This document shows positions 1 through 5,256 of a DNA stretch of 5,256 nt, in pieces. Under the pieces are notes generated by a model. The model made no database searches and was not told the DNA's origin. It saw nothing but the letters and a program-made list of their open reading frames with translations. Source of the DNA: Spirochaetaceae bacterium (lineage in GTDB: Bacteria; Spirochaetota; Spirochaetia; DSM-27196; PWMO01); contig PWMO01000225.1 in assembly GCA_003558175.1 (NCBI GenBank), positions 1-5,256 of the forward strand, given 5' to 3'. The translations under genes and the position numbers were made by a program. Each line of letters opens with the position of its first letter. Position 1 is the stretch's first letter.

Positions 1-1443
1 CGCGGTGAGAACGCGTACTCCATCGTCAAGTGTGCCTTCAAGGACAACGTCTACAAGCCCAAGACGGTCACCGACGTAAAGCTCTCGGTCAACATCCTCG
101 ATTCGGAGTTGATCAGCCCCATCTTCCAGTATCAGTCAACCGTTGAGTATCTCATAAAGGATCAGATCTCGCGCACCATCACAAACCTGATCGATCGAGA
201 GATCGAACGCTTCCAGGATGAGCTGGTGGACGAAGGTAAGGAAGAGCTTTCCGACAGCGAAGTCATCTTCGAGAAGATGAAGCGCGTGCCCAACTACACC
301 GACGACGACACCGAAGACGAGAACTCCATGCGCTATCGGTTCCTGGCCAAGAACCTGATCGAGAAGATCGAGGGGCTGCGAGCCGAGATCGACCCCAAAG
401 AGTTCGATCCGCTGAACATTCGCGAGAATCTGAAGAAGATCATCGACATGGAGAACATCCGCAATCGTGGGTTCAATACGGCGATCAACTCGTTGACCTC
501 CATTCTCGATACTTCCAAAATGGGGTATCAGTACATTGAGAACCTGAAGAACGCGCGCGAGCTCGTTATTCGCGAGTACGAAGACGTTAATCCGGACTCT
601 CTGCCCGATGAACGGTACCAGATCCGGTTGAAGTACTACGATTCGGAGCAGCTGCTCAAAGAGCAGGAAGCGTATGACAAGCAGATGGAAGCGTTCAAGG
701 TCGAGATCCAGCATCTGCACGACGTTGTCGATGCGGTCTACCAGAGCGGCAAGTCCAGCTTCAAGGTAGAAGATTTCGATGATCTGGCACGCAAGGTGCG
801 CGGAAGAGTCAAGCGTGTACGCGAAGAGAAGAATGAACCGCTGTACGAAGAGATCAGCCACACCTGGGATGAGATAACTCAGATTCAGGCTGAAGAGACC
901 GACGTCGAGAAGCTGAACCGAACCTATCTTTACCAGAAAGATCTCTACAAGAAGATGATCATCCGTACTCGAGAGAAGATCGCCAAGGTATTCGGTTTTC
1001 AGAATCCCAGGGTGAGAGTCCTGCTCGACGAGCGCACCGATTTTCTCAGCCGCGAGTTTGAGAAGTTCGACTACCTGATCAACCCGTATCACATCCAGAG
1101 CGGACTGATCATGGATGTCGATATCACCAGCATCAAGCGCAAGAAGTTTACTCTCAATGGTATGGCGAACGTGCTGAACGAATTCCTGCACGGCATTTCG
1201 AAGGGCTTCCAGGATGCCGCGTTTGCGTCGTTCAAGCGCCGACGCTCCACCATGCGGTCGGATATCGATCAGAGCTTCTCGGCAGCGGAAAACAGTCCCG
1301 CGAAGATGGGGGTGAGTTACTCCGAATCCCTGATGAAAGGCGAAGGTGAGGGACAACAGTCGGCCGACGCCAACGTAAAGGGCAAGGCCAATGTGACTCC
1401 GACCAAGAAGCGCGGAGGATCGAGTAACCTGCAAGAGCTGTAA
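1..1443 (+). CDS. cfpA: Cytoplasmic filament protein A (CfpA-like), 5'-truncated by window edge
   Basis: Frame 1 is open from base 1 to the TAA at 1441-1443, giving 480 residues; the true start lies upstream. The TTG at 109 is only an internal codon, because the 36 codons before it read through without a stop and look like normal protein. The visible part is very rich in Glu, Lys, Asp and Arg with regularly spaced Leu/Ile. It looks almost wholly alpha-helical with probable coiled-coil stretches, and has no signal peptide or membrane segment. From about residue 412 the chain becomes a Ser/Gly/Lys-rich, probably disordered tail. In treponemes CfpA (about 680 aa) forms ribbon-like cytoplasmic filaments beneath the inner membrane along the cell, and T. 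denticola mutants form chained cells. The assignment rests on composition, apparent length and the neighbouring unknown-ppdK order recalled from T. pallidum, not on a residue alignment. An unrelated coiled-coil protein is the main alternative. Confidence 0.75.
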   Translation, partial: RGENAYSIVKCAFKDNVYKPKTVTDVKLSVNILDSELISPIFQYQSTVEYLIKDQISRTITNLIDREIERFQDELVDEGKEELSDSEVIFEKMKRVPNYTDDDTEDENSMRYRFLAKNLIEKIEGLRAEIDPKEFDPLNIRENLKKIIDMENIRNRGFNTAINSLTSILDTSKMGYQYIENLKNARELVIREYEDVNPDSLPDERYQIRLKYYDSEQLLKEQEAYDKQMEAFKVEIQHLHDVVDAVYQSGKSSFKVEDFDDLARKVRGRVKRVREEKNEPLYEEISHTWDEITQIQAEETDVEKLNRTYLYQKDLYKKMIIRTREKIAKVFGFQNPRVRVLLDERTDFLSREFEKFDYLINPYHIQSGLIMDVDITSIKRKKFTLNGMANVLNEFLHGISKGFQDAAFASFKRRRSTMRSDIDQSFSAAENSPAKMGVSYSESLMKGEGEGQQSADANVKGKANVTPTKKRGGSSNLQEL

Positions 1444-1446
1444 ACA

Positions 1447-2433
1447 ATGGAAAATACGCTGAATATTCTTTCCCGCAAAGCAGGGTTTAACACTGCTTTG
1501 CGGCACTTCAAAACTGTGAATGCCTTCGTCGAAGATCTCGACGAAGGCTACAATTTTGCCGACGTAATCAACGCTGCTCTGACCGACGGGTCGCTGCAGC
1601 GGTATCAGGTGCGCTCCATCATCAACGCGCTGCTCGTTGATAAATTTCGCTACGCCTACAAGTCTCACAACATGGCCACCACCGTTGAAACGTCGGAGAA
1701 AATTGTCGAACAGCTGGCCGATTGGGGCAACATTCAGCTGGTGGCGGTGTACCATCATCCGCAGGCCGGTTTGCTGGTCGTCAATCCCAAGGACGCGGAT
1801 CAGTGGGAAGAGGCTCTGCCGCTGGTGCGTGATGAGCTGGTGGTGGTGTACGCCGGTTCAGTGAACGGCAAGCTTGACAAGAAATCCCTGGAGACGGCAA
1901 TTGACGATTTCATCAAGGTTCTGTACGGGCGCAAGGTTAAAGCCAAGGCACACTACGCCGGCGGCGCTCGTGCCCGAACACTGCCACGCTACAGTGAAGC
2001 AGCCGCCGGCGCAACTGCAGCCGGCGTGGCCGAGTCGGCACCCAGCGCAGCGGGAGAAGCCGCACCAGCCGCACCAGCCGCACCTCCCAGGCCAACTGCC
2101 GCCCGCCGCATCACACCGCGTTATTCGGTCCTGGTGACCAACGAGCTGTTTCATAACGGAAACGTCGAGACGTGGAAGCGTATCATTCAGAGCTATCGGT
2201 CCAAGTACGAAGGGCTTGACGTGCTGATATGGTACGAGAACGAGCGGATCAACGACATCAACGCGCTGTTCAAATGGGGCAAAGTGAAGCACGGCACACC
2301 CATTATGTTCAGTGTTGCCGGTGAGAACATCAAGGACGTCTCGAAATTGCAGCGCTATCTGTTCGAAGGTGCCAGCCCGCGATTTGAGGTGTTTCTGCGT
2401 GGCGCCGTGGATCGGGTGCTGGATCTCTTCTGA
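1447..2433 (+). CDS. Conserved-context protein of unknown function, two domains joined by an Ala/Pro linker
   Basis: This 328-residue protein is one I do not recognise by family. The ATG lies 3 bases after the cfpA stop, so the two genes are almost certainly translated from one mRNA. Only a weak AGAG (1434-1437) serves as ribosome binding site, which suggests translational coupling. Residues 1-170 look like a mixed alpha/beta domain: helices near 10-30, 38-70 and 80-93, then hydrophobic strands (IQLVAVYHH, GLLVV, ELVVVYAG) and a helix at 147-160. Residues 172-222 are a flexible Ala/Pro/Gly linker. Residues 224-328 look like a compact domain of alternating strands and helices (YSVLVT, DVLIWYENE, TPIMFSVAG, RFEVFLRG). 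There is no signal peptide, membrane span or nucleotide-binding motif, so it is probably cytoplasmic. It sits where I recall T. pallidum TP0747, between cfpA and ppdK. A role in filament assembly or as a partner of the PPDK-like protein is guesswork from position. Confidence 0.85.
   Translation: MENTLNILSRKAGFNTALRHFKTVNAFVEDLDEGYNFADVINAALTDGSLQRYQVRSIINALLVDKFRYAYKSHNMATTVETSEKIVEQLADWGNIQLVAVYHHPQAGLLVVNPKDADQWEEALPLVRDELVVVYAGSVNGKLDKKSLETAIDDFIKVLYGRKVKAKAHYAGGARARTLPRYSEAAAGATAAGVAESAPSAAGEAAPAAPAAPPRPTAARRITPRYSVLVTNELFHNGNVETWKRIIQSYRSKYEGLDVLIWYENERINDINALFKWGKVKHGTPIMFSVAGENIKDVSKLQRYLFEGASPRFEVFLRGAVDRVLDLF
1960..2112 (+). other. Ala/Pro-rich interdomain linker within the 328-aa protein
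   Basis: Codons 172-222 encode a low-complexity stretch dominated by Ala, Pro and Gly with a few Glu, Ser and Arg. It separates the two apparently folded parts and is probably an extended flexible tether. Similar basic motifs ending in PRYS sit at or near each end (residues 180-183 and 224-227). Confidence 0.7.
2059..2085 (+). repeat. Tandem repeat, 9 bp x 3, in the linker coding sequence
   Basis: Three head-to-tail copies of gccgcacca (the last ends in t) are in frame as codons 205-213 and encode Ala-Ala-Pro three times. The unit is a multiple of three, so gain or loss of copies would change linker length without a frameshift. Confidence 0.85.
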
Positions 2434-2441
2434 AGAGGTTC
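2421..2441 (+). other. Hairpin overlapping the stop codon of the 328-aa gene
   Basis: Bases 2421-2429 can pair with 2433-2441 around a 3-base loop, giving nine pairs of which two are G-T/U wobbles. The TGA stop (2431-2433) lies in the loop and at its edge. No run of T follows, so this is not a standard intrinsic terminator. It could affect mRNA stability or translation, or be chance. Seen in sequence only; no function is known. Confidence 0.4.
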
Positions 2442-2458
2442 CGTGCAATGCGCCGGCA

Positions 2459-2497
2459 GCGGCCTCGATCCGATAGTGGCGGCCTCGATCCGACAGT
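2459..2497 (+). repeat. Near-perfect direct repeat, 19 bp x 2, 20-bp period, upstream of the ppdK-like gene
   Basis: Bases 2459-2477 (gcggcctcgatccgatagt) and 2479-2497 (same with c for t at one position) match at 18 of 19 positions, with a 20-base period. They lie 26 bases upstream of the ppdK-like start. A 20-bp period is close to two helical turns, so two bound regulators would sit on the same DNA face, but a simple tandem duplication explains it equally well. No -35/-10 pair is convincing here. Confidence 0.6.
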
Positions 2498-2512
2498 ATG
2501 GAACGTGAAGAA

Positions 2513-2519
2513 GAGAGGA
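2513..2519 (+). promoter_or_regulatory. Ribosome binding site for the ppdK-like gene
   Basis: The purine-rich GAGAGGA ends 4 bases before the ATG at 2524, suitable for pairing with the 3' end of 16S rRNA. It supports the chosen start. It is clearly stronger than the site in front of the 328-aa gene, consistent with independent translation of this cistron. Confidence 0.75.
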
Positions 2520-2523
2520 CCCG

Positions 2524-5160
2524 ATGAAGAAGATTTACTCCTTCAATAGTAAAGAATACCTGAGAGATGAAGAGGCGCTGCAGACGATAGGCAGCCGTGG
2601 TGTGCGAGTAATGGAGCTGGCCTCGCTGGGAGCTCCGATATCGCCCGGCTTCATCATCTCGAACGAGCTGCTGGACGACGTTACCGAGGACGCGGCACTG
2701 GCCTTCGAGCTGTACAAGGACCCGATTGCCAAGATGGAGCAGATCTTCGGCAAAGGGTTCAACGACAAGAGCAACCCGTTGCTCGTGAAGGTGGTAGAAA
2801 GCCCCATGCTGAACATGGTTAACACGCTGTCTACCATCCACAACATCGGACTCGGCGATCACACGGTGGACGGCTTTGCGAAGTACGTGGGTGAAGGGTT
2901 TGCCTACCACGAATACGCAAATCTCATCCAGAAGATGGTAGAGCTTGAGCTTCTGACTGATATCAACCAGAAGCGCGCCACCGCACTCGAGGCGTGCCGC
3001 AACAAGCTGAAGGCCACCAGAAACAAGAACTCGGTGCTTAAGGCTCTCGAAGAATGCCGCAAGCTGTTTCCAGAAGAGATCTTCACCAATACGCACGAGC
3101 AGCTGCTGCACGTGATACGGCTTTTCAACACCCTGTTCAAGAAAAACCCGTCGAGTAGTGACTCGTGTTTGCTCGTTCAGGTAATGGTGTTTGGCAATTA
3201 CGGCAAGAACTCGGGCTTCGGCAACTTTTTCACCCACGACATCATCAGCGGAGAAAACAAGATTACCGGTGAATACTTCGAGAGCGCCTTTGATGCGCGC
3301 GAAAAGGCCGGAATCCCGATAGAGAAGACCAAGCCCGCGTTGCGAAGGGAGCTCGAACGTATCGGTAAGGAGCTGGAGAAACACTTTCGCGAGATCCGAC
3401 GCGTGCGCTTCACGGTTGAGAACGGCAAGCTGTTGGTCATCGACCAGGACTCGGTTCCCAACAAGTCTACCCAGGCCGAAATCAAGACCTTGCTCGATCT
3501 CAACAAAGCCGGTGTTGTAGACAAGGAATACGTGGTCAATGCGATCAAGCCGGGACGGTTGTCCGAGATTCTTCATCCGGCGCTCGACCTTACCTCGGTA
3601 CAGAAATTCTCCAGTGCCGGCGGTGGTATTGCCGGCGCTGTGGGGGCGGCCATTGGGCGGGTCTACTTCACGACTGAAGAACTGCTGAAAGCGCACAAGC
3701 GGGCGATACAGGAGAACGAGGAAGCTAACTTCATTCTGGCGATGCCGTCCACGTTTGCTGAAGACGTAAAAGCGATCGAGGTTGCAAAGGGGGTGCTTTC
3801 GTCGGAAGGGGGGTACGCCTCGCACGCCCCGGTTGTGGCGCGCAGTCTTGGAAAGGTAGCGCTGGTGTATCCCAAGATCAGCTGGAAGAAAAACTCGATG
3901 AAGATCGGGCAGAAAGAGGTCAAAGAGGGCGATTACATCACGCTGAACGTACCCTACTACGATCCTCCGGTGATCTACTTTGGAAAGGCGTCGCTCACAA
4001 AACCCACGCCTGAAGGTAGTGGGCTGCTGGAACTGCTCGAGCTTATGCAGGATTTCATCGACGGGTTTGACGTCCACGCCAACGCAGACCAGCCAAAAGA
4101 CGCCGAGCTGGCGCTTTCGTTCAAGGCCGGCGGGATCGGATTGTGTCGCACGGAACACATGTTCTTCCACGAGGATCGAATCAACACGTTCCGGTCGATG
4201 ATCATTGCCGGAACACTGGAAGACCGCGAAAAGGCGCTGGCCAAGCTCGAGAAGATGCAGGTTTCGGACTTCTACAGTCTGTTCAAGATCATGCAGGGCC
4301 TGCCGGTGACCATCCGCCTGCTCGACGCTCCACTGCACGAGTTTCTGCCTCATACGCAGGACAGCATGCGCGAGTTCATCGCGTATTTCCGCAAGAGTTA
4401 CCCCAAGGTTCCAGACGCTGAAATCCGCAACCGCTGTGACCTTCTGAAGGAGTTCAACCCGATGCTGGGCCACCGCGGCATTCGGGTGGCAATCTCTTAT
4501 CCGGAAATTTACAACATGCAGGTGCGTGCCATCTTTGCAGCGGCGTACAAGTTGCAGAAAGAAGGCATCACGGTGATACCGGAGATCATGATTCCGATCG
4601 TGATGACCGCCAACGAGTTAAAGACCATTCGCAACGGCAAACGGATTGAAGGCAAGGCCATTGTCGGGATCCGCGATATCGAGGCCCAGGTGCGCAGCAA
4701 GGTCAAGGCTACGAAGAAGCTGGAGTACAAGGTCGGAACGATGATTGAGCTTCCGGCCGCAGCGCTGCAGGCTGATCGCATCGCCCGCTACGCCGACTTC
4801 TTCAGCTTTGGCACCAACGATCTGACTCAGACGACAAACGGTCTGTCGCGGGACGACTTCAACAACTTTTTCTCGGACTACAACGAGTTTGACCTTCTGG
4901 AGGAGAATCCGTTCAAGGTGCTCGGTGAGCAGGTGAAAGAAATGATCGCCATTGCCGCTGAGCGAGGCAGATTGACCCGTCCGGATATCCACATGGGGCT
5001 GTGCGGAGAACACGGCGCTGAACCGGAGAACATTCCGTTTGCCAAAGATACCGGGCTCACCTACGTGTCCTGTTCGCCGTACGGTATTCCGATCGCCAAG
5101 CTCGCAATTGCGCAGATGAATATCGCGCGCAAGCGCGAAGCGGAGAAAGCCGCCGGATAA
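2524..5160 (+). CDS. ppdK: Pyruvate, phosphate dikinase-like protein with a degenerate ATP-grasp domain
   Basis: The protein has 878 residues, close to the 874 of Clostridium symbiosum PPDK, whose reaction is ATP + Pi + pyruvate <-> AMP + PPi + PEP. The start is fixed by a good ribosome binding site and the usual PPDK N-terminus. Domains in order are ATP-grasp-like (about 1-315), swivelling phospho-histidine domain (about 360-480) and PEP/pyruvate barrel (about 495-870). The histidine domain keeps GG-Y-A-S-H434-A. The barrel keeps GLCRTEHMFF (Arg542), RLLDAPLHEF (Arg598), Glu742, SFGTNDLTQ (Asn765, Asp766) and GLCGEHG (Cys827), matching Arg561, Arg617, Glu745, Asn768, Asp769 and Cys831. The ATP site is lost by recalled alignment: Lys22->Arg25, Arg92->Val91, Asp321->Arg293, Glu323->Arg295, Gln335->Asp307, Arg337->Asp309, and the glycine-rich SGARASMPG loop is gone. 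The reading frame is intact, so it is not a pseudogene. It is probably cytosolic. PEP/pyruvate exchange on His434 is plausible; ATP-dependent dikinase activity is doubtful. Confidence 0.92.
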   Translation: MKKIYSFNSKEYLRDEEALQTIGSRGVRVMELASLGAPISPGFIISNELLDDVTEDAALAFELYKDPIAKMEQIFGKGFNDKSNPLLVKVVESPMLNMVNTLSTIHNIGLGDHTVDGFAKYVGEGFAYHEYANLIQKMVELELLTDINQKRATALEACRNKLKATRNKNSVLKALEECRKLFPEEIFTNTHEQLLHVIRLFNTLFKKNPSSSDSCLLVQVMVFGNYGKNSGFGNFFTHDIISGENKITGEYFESAFDAREKAGIPIEKTKPALRRELERIGKELEKHFREIRRVRFTVENGKLLVIDQDSVPNKSTQAEIKTLLDLNKAGVVDKEYVVNAIKPGRLSEILHPALDLTSVQKFSSAGGGIAGAVGAAIGRVYFTTEELLKAHKRAIQENEEANFILAMPSTFAEDVKAIEVAKGVLSSEGGYASHAPVVARSLGKVALVYPKISWKKNSMKIGQKEVKEGDYITLNVPYYDPPVIYFGKASLTKPTPEGSGLLELLELMQDFIDGFDVHANADQPKDAELALSFKAGGIGLCRTEHMFFHEDRINTFRSMIIAGTLEDREKALAKLEKMQVSDFYSLFKIMQGLPVTIRLLDAPLHEFLPHTQDSMREFIAYFRKSYPKVPDAEIRNRCDLLKEFNPMLGHRGIRVAISYPEIYNMQVRAIFAAAYKLQKEGITVIPEIMIPIVMTANELKTIRNGKRIEGKAIVGIRDIEAQVRSKVKATKKLEYKVGTMIELPAAALQADRIARYADFFSFGTNDLTQTTNGLSRDDFNNFFSDYNEFDLLEENPFKVLGEQVKEMIAIAAERGRLTRPDIHMGLCGEHGAEPENIPFAKDTGLTYVSCSPYGIPIAKLAIAQMNIARKREAEKAAG
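3823..3825 (+). other. Codon of the predicted phospho-carrier histidine, His434
   Basis: This cac codon encodes the histidine equivalent to His455 of C. symbiosum PPDK, within GGYASHAPVVARSLG. In the family it carries phosphate between the two active sites. The usual neighbouring Thr (GGMTSHAAVVAR) is Ala here, and the following Ala-Ala is Ala-Pro. Confidence 0.8.
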
Positions 5161-5256
5161 CTCTCTCGTTCCTGGTTTGGTGCCGCGCGGCCCGGCTCTT
5201 TACTGACTCGGAGTCGCGCGCCCTCAATGCCCGTCCACCCGGCTTGGCCGGCGGAC
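5161..5256 (+). other. Non-coding 3' flank with several GC-rich inverted repeats
   Basis: No plausible gene begins in these 96 bases. Short palindromes are present at 5182-5191 (gccgcgcggc) and 5205-5215 (gactc-g-gagtc), followed by the larger stem-loop at the right edge. The palindromes are probably products of GC-rich non-coding sequence and have no assigned role. Confidence 0.5.
5233..5256 (+). terminator. Possible intrinsic terminator stem, truncated by the window edge
   Basis: Bases gtcc (5233-5236) and ccggc (5239-5243) pair with gccgg (5247-5251) and ggac (5253-5256) around a TTG loop, with a small 2x1 internal loop. This gives nine G/C-rich pairs 73 bases after the ppdK-like stop. 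Position and strength fit a terminator closing the operon, but the T tract that would confirm it would lie outside the window. Confidence 0.4.

Noticed and set aside
109..111. TTG as the start codon of the first gene.
   Set aside because: The frame stays open to base 1 with sensible protein sequence, there is no good ribosome binding site before it, and CfpA-type proteins are about 200 residues longer than the visible part.
136..1758. A 540-codon open frame on the - strand opposite cfpA.
   Set aside because: It is the antisense of a Glu/Lys/Asp-rich gene, giving a Leu/Val/Phe-rich product without recognisable features, and it crosses the boundary of two well-supported + strand genes.
2441..2523. 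A sigma70-type promoter in the spacer.
   Set aside because: A cagtat-like hexamer near 2494 has no acceptable -35 partner at the right distance, so I do not call it.
1858..4473. A very long open frame (871 codons) on the - strand.
   Set aside because: It lies antisense across the 328-aa gene, the spacer and most of the PPDK-like gene. Its product is an unstructured mix rich in Leu, Val, Arg, His and Gln with no motif, while the + strand frame has clear PPDK motifs throughout. Codon bias in GC-rich DNA removes stops from this antisense frame.
2524..5160. The PPDK-like gene as a pseudogene, given its lost ATP-site residues.
   Set aside because: The frame is intact at full family length, has a good ribosome binding site, and keeps the catalytic residues of the other half. 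The substitutions are in register without gaps at the key sites, as in a repurposed domain rather than a decaying one.
5182..5220. A stem pairing cgcgcg (5184-5189) with cgcgcg (5215-5220) as the terminator.
   Set aside because: It is only six pairs with a 25-base loop and no T tract. The stem-loop at 5233-5256 is the better candidate.

Overview
The window suggests a spirochaete of the Treponema/Spirochaeta group, with moderately GC-rich DNA (by eye, mid-50s percent). The main reason is gene order. A cytoplasmic-filament-like protein (CfpA), an unassigned protein and a pyruvate phosphate dikinase-like protein lie head to tail. As I remember it, this matches the Treponema pallidum order cfpA (TP0748) - TP0747 - ppdK (TP0746). 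I could not search for this, and the species cannot be named from the sequence.

Layout, all on the + strand. (1) 1-1443: the 3' part of a cfpA-like gene, open to the left edge, 480 residues visible; highly charged, mostly helical, with a low-complexity tail. (2) 1447-2433: a 328-residue protein of unknown function starting 3 bases after the cfpA stop. It has two apparently folded parts joined by an Ala/Pro linker, which contains a 9-bp x3 tandem repeat. (3) 2434-2523: a 90-base spacer with a hairpin over the preceding stop codon, a near-perfect direct repeat with a 20-bp period, and a good ribosome binding site. (4) 2524-5160: a full-length (878 aa) PPDK-like protein. (5) 5161-5256: a non-coding tail ending in a strong stem-loop cut by the window edge, possibly a terminator.

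The most notable point is the third gene. Its length and domain order are those of PPDK, and the C-terminal PEP/pyruvate barrel and the phospho-carrier histidine (His434) are intact. However, the residues that bind and cleave ATP in the N-terminal ATP-grasp domain are replaced, several with reversed charge: Lys22->Arg25, Arg92->Val91, Asp321->Arg293, Glu323->Arg295, Gln335->Asp307 and Arg337->Asp309 (Clostridium symbiosum numbering first). The protein is therefore unlikely to be an ordinary dikinase. It may exchange phosphate between PEP and His434 and pass it to an unknown acceptor, or act as a sensor or scaffold.

The first two genes are almost certainly co-transcribed. The third probably belongs to the same unit but may have its own control in the spacer. 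The arrangement links a filament protein of the inner cell periphery with a PEP-handling protein of altered chemistry, through a two-domain protein of unknown role. A functional link among the three is inference from gene order only.
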